Shown here: piece after piece, positions 22,624-35,208 of the stretch
Numbering within the stretch: position 1 is the first letter of the stretch
Layout: each line of letters starts with the position of its first letter
Assembly: GCA_958430865.1 (NCBI GenBank)
Contig: CAUDNR010004426.1
Coordinates: forward strand, 1-51,640
Origin: Entrophospora sp. SA101
Lineage: Eukaryota > Glomeromycota > Glomeromycetes > Entrophosporales > Entrophosporaceae
DNA length: 51,640 nucleotides
Direction of reading: 5' to 3'
The notes under the pieces: generated by a model
Databases searched by the model: none
Told to the model about the DNA's origin: nothing
What the model saw: only the letters and a program-made list of their open reading frames with translations
Program-made: the position numbers and the translations under genes

Positions 22624-23559
22624 TCCCTTAAACGATTTTTAGACAATTGCGACTCAAAAATTATATTTCTTATTTCATAAATGATATTCAAAACCCCATA
22701 CTTCTATTAAAAAAATTTATTTGGGGGTTACATATAACAGGTAAGAAAATAATATGTGTAAAATGTAAAAATACCCATTTTTTTATTGTGAAAATTTTCT
22801 TGCAGATCACGTTTTTTGATATACAAAGTTTATATCTCCTTCACTAAAATTATTAGCTAGTATGTAAACACTACTAATAGAACTTGTTAGGCAGATCAAA
22901 TTACATAATTTATGTCTAAGAACCATAGGTCTAGTATCAATAATTAAAATTTTCCATATAGTGAACTTTTCAAAAAAAAATTTTTAAAAAAAATACAAAT
23001 GTTTCTTTACTTATAAAAAACCTTAAATATAATTCCAATATGTACAATTTTTTTAAAATAAATTTTTCAAAATTTATGTTAATTGAAATGTAAAAATATT
23101 CGGGTTTATTAGTAGTATTTTAATTTAAAGAGGGATTGAATTTACTCGGAAGATCTACACAAATTTGGAACCAAAAATCCCTGTACATATTAAAATGAAA
23201 ACTTGTATTGTAAACTGGATTTTTGTTTTTTAAGTAAACTTGTTTATTAAAAATAGTATTTTTACATAGTTTATGGTTTAGACCAAATAATCAATTAGTA
23301 AAAACTTTTTCTAATCATAACTATTAAAAAAATTAAAAATCGGGATTTTTTTACAATACACCTTTTTTTCACACTAATTAAACCCTCCCCCAAAATATCA
23401 ATCAAATAAAATGGTTTATATGCATAAACCATACCTTTTTGTCTATTTAGAAATCAAAAAAAAAATGGGGAACAAATGATAACTTGTTGTTTAGAATGGG
23501 TCTACAAAAATTTGAAATTTTAGACCAAATATGGTCTAAATTTTTGTTCGTTTAAGGGA
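22624..23559. mobile_element. TA-flanked inverted-repeat element, 936 bp, non-coding
   Basis: The ends TCCCTTAAACGATTTTTAGAC (left, first 20 bases shown by TCCCTTAAACGATTTTTAGA) and, on the other strand, TCCCTTAAACGAACAAAAAT at the right are inverted, both flanked by TA (22622-22623 and 23560-23561). The interior is AT-rich with internal palindromes, for example around 23411-23432 (GGTTTATATGCATAAACC), and TTTAGACCAAAT motifs near both 23280 and 23520. The only frame (22647-22847) has no known relative. Type inferred: Tc1/mariner-like or another TA-targeting DNA transposon. Confidence 0.65.
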
Positions 23560-23933
23560 TAATCTAATTTGATTAATCTGATTATCTTTTTTTTTAATTA
23601 AATAAAAAATTATCCTAGTACAAACTTGTATAAACTATCAAAATAAGATTCTATTACTAATACTAGGTGCGTTCAAAACTGAATAATATATTTTTGTGAC
23701 ATCTCTCACGCCACTGACATCTTTACCATCCGCAGGTCCGGACCAGGTCTGACCAATCAAATTTTATATCACTTATTATATTTGTCATGTGATAATTCTT
23801 ACTAAGAATCCCCAATATTCGGTATCAGGAAAATACGATACGTGCAATATTTTTATCATAATTCATAACTATATACAGTAGTAATAGTACCAGATCCATT
23901 TACCAGTAACACTAATACATCAGTTGAATATTA
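23560..23933 (+). other. Region upstream of the hydroxypyruvate reductase gene
   Basis: Probably holds the promoter. The only feature that stands out is GGTCCGGACC (23733-23742), a perfect 10-bp palindrome in an otherwise A+T-rich region, followed by a second GGTCTGACC half. No function is assigned. Confidence 0.35.
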
Positions 23934-25410
23934 ATGTTAAAAAATTGCCAAAATTTATTTTCTCGACATTTAACAAGAAGAATATTTACAAAAAATATGA
24001 ATACAACGCGCCCAAAAGTTTTATTAACTCGAATTTTACCACCAGATTCTCAAAAACTTATAGAAAATGCTAGAGACATTGAACTTTATTGCTGGAAAGA
24101 CGAAGGAGCTATACCACGCAACCAACTTTTAAAGATGGCTAAAGGTTGTTATTTATGAATAAATTGATAATGATAATTCTCGGTAGTAATTCTTTAAAAA
24201 AACATTTGCATTAAAGGTGTGGATGGTATTCTTTGTATGTTGACTGAAAAAATTGACAAGGAATTATTAGATGCAGCTGGACATAATTTAAAAGTCATAT
24301 CTACAATGTCAGGTATGAAAATTTTTTCTTGAGCAAAAAAAGGATAAAACTAAAAGCTAAAAATAACAAAATAAAATAAACAGTGGGTTATGATCACGTG
24401 GATATAAGTGAACTCTGTAAAAAAAAAATTCCTCTTGGTTACACTCCAGGAGTTCTCACCGATGCCACTGCAGGTAAATCTTTAAAATGTATTGTATAGA
24501 TTTTTTGATCATTGATTGACTGTTTGATTAATTTGTAGATATTACGGTTTTGTTGGTATTGGCAGCTGGACGTAGACTTCGTGAGGTATTATTTATTAAA
24601 AGGATTATCACTATCATTGTCATCATTATTATTAATGTGATCTTATAGGGTATTCTTGCAATAGAAAATGATCAATGGAATGATTGGAGCCCAACGTGGA
24701 TGCTTGGTAAAAATTAATTCTTATTTTTTTTTTTTTTTTTTTTAAAAACCAATTAAATTACAATTTACTATTATTGTTATTATTATTATTAGGCACACAA
24801 TTAACAAACAAGACAATTGGTATAGTTGGTCTTGGTAGAATAGGAACAGCAACAGCGCATAGACTTAAACCGTTCATAGGTACAGACGGTAAAATAATTT
24901 ATAGTGGTAGAACAAATAAGCCTGAAGCTACTAATTTAGGAGCTGCAAGAGTGGAGTTTGATAAATTGTTGAGCGAATCTGATGTTATATGTGTGTGCTG
25001 TTCGTTGAATGAAGAAACAAAAGGAATGTTCAATTATGATGCATTCAAAAAAATGAAAAGAAATATAGTAAGTTAAACAAAAAAGAGTAAACCATATATA
25101 CATAATCCATTCACCAAGTATATACTTTATGTATTAGATTTTTGTAAATTCTGCCCGTGGTGCAATTGTTAATCAAGAAGATCTTTGTCGAGCATTATCA
25201 GATGGGCTTTTGGGATCGGTGGGATTAGACGTGACAACGCCAGAACCATTACCGTCAGATCATCCGCTTTTAAAGTTCAATAATGTCACAGTTGTTCCTC
25301 ATATTGGCAGTTCGACGTTGGAGACACGTACTTTGATGGGTAATATGGCAGTTGAAAATGTTTTAGCTGGAGTTAGAGGAGAAGTATTACCCAATGCTGT
25401 TCGAATGTAG
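23934..25410 (+). CDS. GRHPR: Glyoxylate/hydroxypyruvate reductase (D-2-hydroxyacid dehydrogenase)
   Basis: Reduces glyoxylate and hydroxypyruvate with NAD(P)H. Seven exons: 23934-24144, 24217-24312, 24384-24473, 24539-24585, 24649-24706, 24793-25067, 25138-25410; 349 residues. Substrate-domain motifs [11 protein letters not shown] and [13 protein letters not shown]; Rossmann motif [26 protein letters not shown] (Arg after the second beta-strand fits NADPH preference); [13 protein letters not shown] with the catalytic Arg; [16 protein letters not shown] with the catalytic Glu; [11 protein letters not shown] with the catalytic His. The whole chain matches GRHPR better than formate or lactate dehydrogenases. 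The first ~20 residues ([18 protein letters not shown]) are basic and hydroxylated, suggesting mitochondrial targeting; a second ATG at 23998 would give a cytosolic form. Confidence 0.95.
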
Positions 25411-26200
25411 ACAGACATATGAATATAAGATTTAATGGGATGTGTACTATTATTTATCTATTTATTTAATCTGAAGATGTAATGATAATATATCGTGATT
25501 TCTTTAATCATCTAATATAACTCAAAATCAAATCGAATCAATCTAAATATCCTTCAACATTTGAGAATTTTGAAAACGATTCTTTATAGTTTTTTTGGGT
25601 ATCTCACCTTGTGTATTCTGTTCCTTCTTACTAATTGACCCATCATCATTATAATAATAATTAGAGAGAACAGAATTTTTAATGTTTGTACATAAATTCA
25701 ATAATAATAATCATTAATAATAAGATCCAAAATAATTAAATAATAATAATATTTATTATTATTACCTATTAATCTACATTATACATTTTGGTTTTGTTTT
25801 TTTTTATTACTAAAATAAATAATAAATAAATAGTAGATAAATAATAAGATAATTTTTGAATTATAATTTTTTTTAGAAAAGAAGTTACATACAAAAAAAG
25901 ATTTTTATAAACATGTAATTTGAAATATTAAAAAATAAGCGCACAAAAGGTTAAATATATATATATGTATGCATATATTAGTTATTAGTTATAATTAATT
26001 GTAATTATAGTAGATATTGTAAATGTTTTAGATGTAAATGTAAATGAGGATGGGATGGGATGAAATGTAATGATGGTGATTTTTGTAGTGATAGATGTAG
26101 TAATTGAAGTGATTTGGGTGGTGATGGTCGTAATTATTTCGTAATTATTTTAATAATATTAAAATAATTTTTTTATGTGCAAATGAACTTTTAAATATAT
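25411..26200. other. Convergent intergenic region (3' ends of GRHPR and ras)
   Basis: AT-rich with TAA/ATT microsatellites and a plus-strand-G-biased stretch around 26036-26130. No gene is seen. It should contain both 3' UTRs and polyadenylation sites. Confidence 0.5.
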
Positions 26201-27298
26201 TTACAAAATAACACAACAACAACCACTATCATCGTATGTATCCGTATAATCATTATTTCCTGGACCAGATGATGGATTTCTTCCACCAAACATTGGATCT
26301 TTATTGTATAGTCTAATATCTTTAACAAGATCATGAAATGCATCATCTACATTGACTCGTTGTTTTGCAGAAGTTTCAATAAATTTACATCCAAAGCTTC
26401 GGGCTAAAGCTTCTCCCTCTTTTTAAAAAATAAAATCAATTAAATTAAAAATCATCGATAAAACCAATAAACGGAAAAAAAAAATTTTTCGCGAACCTTG
26501 TTGTGAAACTTTTCTTTCATGAACCAAATCGGATTTATTGCCTACTAGAATCATTGGAAAACGATCTTTATCTTTAACCCTAAGAATTTGTTCTTGAAAA
26601 ATTCTAATTTCATCAAGTGAATTTCGAGATGTGATTGAATAAACGAGAAGAAATCCTTCACCAGTTCGCATATATTGTTCACGCATCGCGCTATTTTTTT
26701 AAAAAAAAAAACCCCCCATATAAATAAATATCCATTAAATAGTTTCTTTAATAATTTGTTTATTCGTCTAATGGTTTGCTTGCTGTTTATACCTATATTC
26801 CTCTTGTCCTGCAGTGTCCAGTACATCCAATAGTGCTACTTCATTGTCAATAACACATTGTTTACGATATGAATCTAGCAAATAAATAAAATTAATAAGT
26901 GAGTCGAACATATATTTTTAAAAATATAATAACGACTATTCTTTTTCTTTTTCTATTATTAAACATACCCTCAATTGTTGGGTCATATTCGTCAACGAAA
27001 TGTGATTGAATAAATTGAATTGTTAAGGCAGATTTGCCAACACCTATTTGTTTGCCAATTAATTAATTGAAGGGAGAAAAGTAAAAAGTATTCTTTAATA
27101 ATCTTTTTTATAATAAATTACTGTTTCGTCTTCTATTTCTGTTATTATTATTATTATTTTATTTGGACGACTACCATTGAATGGTAATAATATTAAGAAT
27201 AAGTTAAAAAGACTTGAGTTTTTTCAAGAAATAAACTTACCACCACCGCCAACAACTACAAGTTTATATTCTCTTAAAAACTGTGCATTTGATGTCAT
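26201..27298 (-). CDS. RAS1: Ras small GTPase
   Basis: Membrane-anchored GTP switch for morphogenesis and nutrient signalling. Five exons: 27241-27298, 26969-27043, 26793-26874, 26497-26690, 26201-26418; 208 residues. P-loop GGGGVGKS (17-24), switch [15 protein letters not shown], switch [22 protein letters not shown] with the catalytic Gln, base-binding GNKSDL and ETSAK, then a hypervariable tail ending [12 protein letters not shown] is a CAAX box whose Leu favours geranylgeranylation, and the two preceding Cys are candidate palmitoylation sites. Effector loop and QEEYSAM place it in Ras proper, not Rap, Rho or Rab. The gene shares a 727-bp divergent upstream region with the WDR6 homologue. 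Confidence 0.96.
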
Positions 27299-28025
27299 CT
27301 TTACAAATTCTTTTTTATTAATTGTGTACTTTAGTGTGTGAATATAGAAAGGGATAAAGTTTTAAAATAAATAAATGATAAATAATTTGTTACAAATCGG
27401 AAGGAAATAATGGTGGTGATTAGGGAAAAGAAAGTGTAAGAAAGATGTTAGGTAATGTGTTCAGTGTGTAAGGACAATTTAACAACAATGATAATTATAA
27501 TAATAATAAATAAGCAATAATATATATTGTTATTTTAAGATAATGTGAATTGTTATAATAGAAGCACTAATTGTAATATTTGGTAATTTATAAACTATAA
27601 AAATATATTTTTTTTTTACCACTAAATTTGATTAGCACAAAAAAGTTACTATTATTATTAATTTAAAAAAAAAAATTTTCTTTCATCGTAGATACGAATC
27701 TCTCTACATTTTAAAGATTAATGTAATACAAAGCTTCGTGTCTTCAATTTTTCATTCAACAGCAAACTGTTAATATGTATAACCGATATTTGAAGTTACT
27801 CTAATTAAATTCTTCTCACTCACTCACTCTGTAAATGGATTTTTGGTCAAAATATCCATAATGATATATGTATTTATGAATAAATAATCTTACCTTGTTT
27901 TGTAAATCCGTAAATTAAATTTTCTATTTATAAAGTTTCCCATATAGTAGTAATCGTGTAACAGTAATTGTTGAGATAAGATTTTTTTTGATCGAAGATC
28001 TACAATTATACAATTTATATGTAAA
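27299..28025. promoter_or_regulatory. Divergent promoter region, ras (-) / WDR6-like (+)
   Basis: The 727 bp between two divergent starts must hold both promoters. It is AT-rich with poly(A/T) runs (27607-27620, 27664-27677), typical of nucleosome-poor promoters. No specific sites can be assigned. Confidence 0.5.
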
Positions 28026-31000
28026 ATGTCCAGAATTATGGATAACAATAAATTGGAACAACCATTTTTTATTCATCATTTTTATACTGGGCCGGTAACG
28101 AGTTTATGTTTTCATAATAATGAAATATTATTATCAGGCCAAGGTCCATATTTAAAAGTATTTTATGTTCCAACCGGTGAATTATTAATTAATTTTGAAG
28201 TTTTAAAATATTTTAGAATTCATAAAATTAAACCAGGTAAGCAAAATAGGAATATTTTATTGGTTAATTTTTAATTTTTTAGTTTAATCTAATTTGATTT
28301 TTTGAACATTAGTAAAACATACAAAAAAATTTATTGGGCTCATTCAAAGATCAATAACTCAAGAACAAAGATTATTTGCAATTTGTGGATCAAAAACAAT
28401 TCAAATTATTGAAATTAAATTTTTTTATAATTCGGATAACCCACCAGAATGTAAAATATCACTTATATCCAAATTGTCACCATTAAAAGATTGGATTCAT
28501 GATATTCAATGGTTATATGATGAAAATGATGAAAGTGATGAAAATGTAAAAATTTAATTATTATTGTTGTTTATCAGTTTGTTTATTATTATTACATTAA
28601 TTTACTTACATTAATTATTTAAAAAACCCAGAATTTTAAAAATCCAACAGAATTAGCAATGGCCTTTGCTCATAATTTTGTAGAAATATTTGATTATCAA
28701 ACCAAAATTTGTTTGTATTCTGTTAAATGCGAGGAAACTTCAATTATATATTCTGCAAGATTTTTTGGTGATACTAAAAATGATTTGATTTTGGCTTCTG
28801 GTACTGTCTTCAATCAAATTCTTTTATGGAAAATGATGGGTGATAAAAACAAAAATGGAGATTCTTCCATATTCAAAAGACTTATTGGCCATGAAGTAAG
28901 TAAGATATTGAAGAAACTAAAAAGAATATCCTATAATAAAATGAGTAATCATATATATATATATATATATATATAGGGAGTAATATTTAGTGTAAGATTC
29001 AATAAAGATGGAAAATTCCTATCATCTGTTTCAGATGATAGAACTATTCGTATATGGAAAACTGCAAAGGATGATAAGTAAGTCTTGTGTGTGTGTGTGT
29101 GCGCTCTCTTCTTATCGACAAATTTTATTTAAACTCTTCTTGAAAACTGATTAGCTTAATTTAAATATTAGTAATCCTCCATTGGTTCTTTATGGTCATA
29201 TGGCACGTGTATGGGATTGTTATATATTGGATGACTATTTAATAAGTATTTCTGAGGTAAATAGTAAAATCATTAATAAATGTGTCATTTATCCTTTAAA
29301 AAAACTTGGATATTAATTAGTATTTATGTATGAAAGGATTCAACTTGTAGAGTTTGGAAAAACACACTCTACACAATTAATAATAATGATGGTGATTATG
29401 AAGACGAAATCAACAACAATGACGACAATAATAATCAGGATGTAAATGATATTGATTGCCTTGCATGTTGGGAAGGACATATTGGTAAAAATATTTGGAG
29501 CTTGGCAATCAACCCATCAAATAAAATTGTTGTAAGTTTCTTTACATATTTATGTTTATATATGATTTATGAAATTTTATTAATAGGTTAACTTTTTTTT
29601 TCAGGCAACAGGCGGTGGAGATTCTGGTATTAGATTCTGGTCTTTGATGTCAATTACTAATAATAAAATTGGTAAAAACAATATATATATGTATGTCTAT
29701 ATATATTCCTTGATCAATCAATTTAAAAAATTATTTGTTCTCATAGATTCTGAGCAAGACTTGATAAAAATTTCTTTACCAAATATACAAACTTATTCCA
29801 CTTGTGATGTAAGTTGTTTATTTTGTTATAATCAACCCTTTTTTTAAAAAATATTTACATTTCTATAAATCCTGTAAGTTAGGAAAATGTAGATCGAAAT
29901 CATCATCAATCAAGAGAATTCTTTCGTAATTTTGTTTTAGTGAACTATTATACGATTGTTATATCAACTAACCATGGGTAAATCTATTCAATGAAAATAT
30001 AATTTTATAATTTAAATCATATTTAATATATTTATGAATTCATACATTTTTGATTGTTTATTTTAGACATTTATTGAGGCATGATCATGAGTTAAATGAG
30101 TGGACATCATTGTTTCATTCTGAAGACTTGCAAAATTATACCATGATGAAAGCCTCAAATTGTGGCAGAGTTTTTTGTTGTGGCAGTATTGATGGCCAAG
30201 TATTTGTAATTAGTGTTAATAAAGAATTTAAGGTAAATTAATAGTACTTAGTTACCTTTAATTTTTTATCATTAATCTAATTCTTTTTTTTTAAAAAAAT
30301 TTATTATATATTAATAAATAATGATGTTGAAAAGACAATTAAAAGAAAATTACATGAGTATAAAGTTTTTGAAATATTTCTAGAAGATACTAATGGTCAG
30401 TCAGTTAATCATTATCGGTTAATTAATCATTATAATTTAAAAATTTTTCTCTCGATAATGATTATTTTACATATAAATTGATTCAAATTTATAGATTCCA
30501 ATGTCTTTTATATAATTTCACATGCTGTTCATAATGATATTATATTATTAAAATTGGATTTAAATCAATCCAACAATGATCAAGTAAATAATTATTCTAT
30601 TTTTATAGAATTTACAAATTTGTTTTTAAAACTTATATATACAGTATGTATTGATTGATTTTATATTAAATTTCCAAGGAACCAATATTTAAAATAATGT
30701 ATAGACTATCTGTTCCACCAAGATTTCAACTTAAATCACTATCACTATATTATCATTACAATTTATTAATATGTGGATCTAGAGAAAGCGGTCTTGCAAT
30801 TTATAGTTTAACTTCTTCTGAGTCATCATCACTACAACGTTTAGAAGATAAAAAAGATGATGATGCAAAAAATATGACTTCTACTACAACAACAATGGAA
30901 CTATCACCTATAATTTATTTACGTAAAATCCATGGAAAACAAGCTGTTACATCAATCGCAATAAAGATGGAAAAGTTAAAGCAGAGCAATGATACTGATC

Positions 31001-34000
31001 TTGATGATGATTATGGTTATTTTGAAAATGATAAAGATGATATTGAAAAAATCTTGATGGTTTATACAACTGGTAGAGATGGCTCTTATAATAAATATAG
31101 GTTAAGGGGCTTGAATATGCTTGGGATTAAATCTGAAAATATAAATAGTCTTGATGGAAAAGACAATAGCGAATATGGGATACCAAAGAAAAAAAGAATC
31201 GGAAATGGTGAATTATTAGTAAAGGATAATAAATTGATTATAGAACAGGTCTATAAGGCAAAAATCACCAAAGGTTGGTTAGAAAAGGTAAATGATAAAA
31301 AAACAATTTTTTTTCTTTTCGTTATTTTTTTTTAAAAAAAATTTTAAATAACATATTAAACAATAAATTTAATTTCATAAAAAATTTAAGGTTGTATTTA
31401 TAGATAATGAATTATTCTTATTAGGATTTTACCGTAAAAGATTCTTCGTCTATAATGAATTTAAAAAATTTGAGGTAAACTTTTCTCTGATAATTTCAAG
31501 CAAACTTGTTTTTCAAAATTGACAAATTTCTTATGAAAATGATTTAAATAAAGATATTTTCAGTAGCGTGTGGAGGAGCCCATAGAATATGGCATTTCAA
31601 AGCTAACGACAAAAAAATGAATAAAGCAAGTTTTATGTTTATAAGAAAAGAAAATGTAATCATATATTATAGACTTTTTCTTCATGTTATATTAATATAT
31701 ATATTGATTAACACATATGTATGTATTTATATGTATTTAAACAAAGGTTTTTATCTATTCAAGAGAAAGATTAACAACCAATGAAGGATTTAATGAGTGT
31801 AAATTACAAGAAGATTTTCATGGTAGAGAATGTAGAATTGTCAAATTTTTACGTGAGAATTTTGTCAATTTACTTTGAGTCTAATTAATTTGTTGACAAA
31901 AAAATAATATCAATTAATTCAATGAATTAATGAATTAATTTTTAGCATATCCTATTAAAACGAATTTTATAAAAAACCAGGAAATTTATAATGATCCTAT
32001 AATTTTTGCTACAGGAGCAGAAGACAGTTTATTACGTTTATATCAATGTAAGATTAAATAGTATATATAAATATATCATACGTTTACACTACATAAATGA
32101 ATATTTTTGATAAATTTAGACATTCCAAATGAAAAGGATAATAGATTAATATGTTTATGCAGCATTAAGAAACATAAATCAGTTATTCGAAGTTTAGAAT
32201 GGTCATACGGTAACAATAAAAACACACGTTATTTTAAAGAATTTGGAAACTTATCCTATTGAAATTCTAATAAAACTTTCTCGACTAAAATCTAGGTAAC
32301 GAAATTTTATTATTTTCTAGTGGTGCAAATGAAGAATTGAGATGTTGGAAAGTGGAAATAAGTCTTGCTAAAGTCCAATTGACAAATAATCAATGTAGGT
32401 GATTTTAATAATAAACTAAAAATAAAATTAAACCAATAAAAAATTATATTTATTTTTTTCTATTGCTATTATGAAAATAAAAGATAAAATGCCCTTGGTA
32501 AATATTAATTGCTTAGAATGGTCAAGTTGCCCTAGTGTTAGGTAATATATTAACCAGTTGGTTTTATTGATTTTTATTTTTTAACTTAAACAAATACTTG
32601 AAATAAAATCTTTAATAATGTCTCTATAATAATAATGGTAATTTCAATTGGTATACTTGTCTTTATAAGTCAAATTCCAGAGACAAGAATAATGGATACA
32701 ACTGTTTATTCAATCGCTCCAAACCAAGGTTTACATTTGATAATAGTTGTATATTCAGATTCTGTATTAAGAGTAAGTTAACAATATAAATTTTTTGGTT
32801 GATTATAAATTTATTTATTTATATGATTTTATTATTTAGTCCTGGTTATTTGATGAAGTTAAAAAGAAATTCGCTCTAATTGGTGAAGCAAACTTTCACT
32901 TTAAATGTGTATTACAAGTTAAACACTTAATTATTAAAGGTAAAATATTATAAAATTTTTTTGGGAGTATAATCAAAGTTTTATTGATTTAGTTATTTTT
33001 TAATTAGATGAAGAAGGCAGTAATGATTTGATTATCGTGATTACTTCAGCAACTGATGGAAGGTAAGTTTGTTATTTAAAAATTATTATTATTATTATTA
33101 TTACTATGGAAATATATATCACAATTTTTTTTTTTGCAAAAAAGGATTGCTATTTGGGAATTTTCAAAAAAGATTTACAGGTTAGTAAAAATTTAATTTA
33201 ATTTATTTAAAAATTTATTTATATATACATTTGTTTTATTTTTTCAGTTTTATAGATTCTTATATCAGTAAGAATAATAGTAAAACAACTTTTACTAAAA
33301 CCACAAAATCAAACCCTACAACAAAATATTCAAAAGATAACGATTTTCAAAACATTGAAGATTTGGGTAAACCTAATTATTATTACCAGGCTCATCAATC
33401 TGGAGTGGATTGTTTTGATTTTCATCAATTATCATCTTCATCTTCATCTCTAAAAAATGGCCAAATTATTCGATATATGATAGTTAGTGGTGGTGATGAT
33501 AATTCTATTATGGTTAAGTACGTTGATTTCTGTTTGATTAAAAATGAAGATAATAAATTGATGATCAAAGAGGTAAATGATGAAGATGATGATTTTGATA
33601 AATTTAAAACTCTGAAATTTGACAAAGCACATGCATCATCCATTCAAGGTAAATTTAACATATATACGCATTTATATATATACGTGAAGTCCTAAACTAT
33701 TTAATAATTACGAATAAATAACATTTCTCAGGTATTTACATTATGAGCAATACAAAAATCCTTAGCACTTCTTTGGATCAAAGGGTAAGTATATGGGAAA
33801 TTTGTCATTCAAATCAACATCAACACCAACAACAACAGAAAGGAAAACATAAAGAACAACAAGGACCATCATTTAAATTAATTAATACTGAATTTGTAAA
33901 TGTTTGCGATTCATCATCAATGGATGTATTAAATTATAATGAGAGTGAAAATTTTATTTCTATTGTTGGAATTGGCTTAGAAATTTTTAAAATAAGAAAA

Positions 34001-34003
34001 TAA
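28026..34003 (+). CDS. WDR6: WDR6/Rtt10-type WD40 protein (Trm7-partner tRNA-methylation factor)
   Basis: In yeast Rtt10/Trm734, and in animals WDR6, this protein partners Trm7/FTSJ1 for 2'-O-methylation of tRNA wobble position 34. I traced 26 exons (28026-28236 to 33732-34003) whose phases all agree and total 3846 nt, 1281 residues (human 1121, yeast 1013). The N-terminus HHFYTGPVTSLCFHNNEILL, SGQGPYLKVFYVPTGELL and FRIHKIKPG is the WDR6 signature. WD repeats include DGKFLSSVSDDRTIRIWK, GHMARVWDCYILDDYLISIS, EDSTCRVWK, GGDSGIRFWS, CGGAHRIW, TGAEDSLLRLYQ, SATDGRIAIWEF and STSLDQRVSIWE. Extra Asp/Asn/Lys-rich loops explain the length. Exons 14-15 and 20-21 use AAG acceptors; intron 3 ends in an (AT)n tract. 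Confidence 0.93.
28953..28976. repeat. (AT)n microsatellite at the 3' end of a WDR6 intron
   Basis: About 12 AT units end directly in the AG acceptor of intron 3, taking the place of the polypyrimidine tract. Similar AT or TA runs of 8-12 units sit in introns at 15245-15268, 16491-16513 and 20816-20834. Confidence 0.8.
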
Positions 34004-34005
34004 AG

Positions 34006-34349
34006 CTATTTAATAATAGTAAATTTATACAATAATTTATTACTATATGTAATCTTTAATCGATATATCTCCCTATATGTAATTGAATTAGTTTCCAATG
34101 TTGGTAAGATGTCGATATTTTTATAGCCTTCTATGACATCCAAAAGTTCTTGATCGATTTGAATATTATTGAAATTAAATTCGTCTTGTCTCATAGTATA
34201 CAAATATATTCTTTTTTAAAAAACCATGCACCCATGAAATCAGAATAATATGTTATGTAAAAACCAGACTTTCTCATATGATTTATTTATATTTTTATTG
34301 TTATTATTTATTCTATAATTTAATTTAATCAACATCAATGATTAATTTT
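34006..34349 (-). other. Short stretch after WDR6; 65-codon frame of unknown nature
   Basis: The minus frame 34006-34203 (starts MYTMRQDEFNFNNIQIDQEL) is convergent with the WDR6 homologue and ends 3 bases after it. It may be the end of the neighbouring decayed gene or chance. Confidence 0.25.
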
Positions 34350-35208
34350 CTAACTTACTGATTAAGAATTTTGGTTGAACTTCTTGGAGTAGCTTGCCCA
34401 AATGGTTTTCCAAAGGAGTCCTGGATATATCCTATCTATTGAATGGACACAACCTTAAAAAATTGACTGGATAATGACCTGCCAAGACTCGAAATTCTGG
34501 GAATAAATCTTCTTCTCATGACTAATCAAATATAATCCTTCAAGTCGTTTGCATGACATCAATATTTGTTTTATAACTTCATGATCAGTATCAAGAATTT
34601 AAGTTACAAATTTTGAAACTATCATTTTATTAAACTGTGCCAATTTTTCCGATCATTTGGCTAGAATCCATATAAATCAAGAATTTCAATTTTCGTGCAA
34701 AAATTTACTATAGAAGGTAATTCACTTCCAAGTCCTTTGAAAGTAGCTGATGTACAGTCCCTGGCGAAAGTAATGGCGGTACAATGAAACATTATTTTTG
34801 CTAAGTTTTTATTAAGTAAATCGATCTTTTTATATTAAATAAAGTTGTTCACAATGAAANNNNNNNNNNTTTATTGATAGTTGCTTATTAAAAATTTTTA
34901 GTTTTTAAAAAAATTATCACCGCCATTACTTTCGCCGGAGACTGTAGTCATATTTTTGAAAAGATATCTATATCATCATCCACCGAAATTTCTAATGCTA
35001 CCAAACTTCAATTGTTCCTGGTGACGAGCGTAATGATTGTCCATTAAGAATAAAATATTTTATTGAACTTGAAACTTTAACTAATGCTTTACCAATTTCT
35101 TCGTGTGGTTCATGATCCTCTTCATCCAAATTAATATCATAATCGGATCTATATACTACACATTCTAAATACTTTTGTATAGATATCATTACTACCAGCA
35201 CAATTTTC
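34350..35208 (-). pseudogene. F-box/LRR-like gene remnant, split by a MITE
   Basis: The minus strand reads protein-like pieces of a leucine-rich style: KYFILNGQSLRSSPGTIEVW near 35000, FKGLGSELPSIVNFCTKIEI and LDLYGF near 34660-34750, and CKRLEGLYLISHEKKIYSQN near 34500-34560. Frames change and stops occur between them. The pattern resembles the large F-box/LRR families of Rhizophagus, which I infer from style and not from a diagnostic F-box. The mariner-type MITE 34755-34944 interrupts it, and a hAT-type element abuts its 5' side. Confidence 0.45.
34755..34944. mobile_element. Tc1/mariner-type MITE containing the assembly gap
   Basis: The left end CAGTCCCTGGCGAAAGTAAT and the right end, CAGTCTCCGGCGAAAGTAAT on the other strand, form near-identical ~26-bp inverted repeats (continuing GGCGGT), flanked by TA at 34753-34754 and 34945-34946. 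Ten N bases (34860-34869) lie almost exactly at the centre between the arms. The true length is therefore uncertain. Confidence 0.85.

Noticed and set aside
24720..24742. Long T run in the hydroxypyruvate reductase gene as a terminator or retrotransposon tail
   Set aside because: It lies within an intron whose donor and acceptor are both in phase.
33425..33643. Minus-strand Ser-rich frames
   Set aside because: Antisense of the penultimate WDR6 exon.
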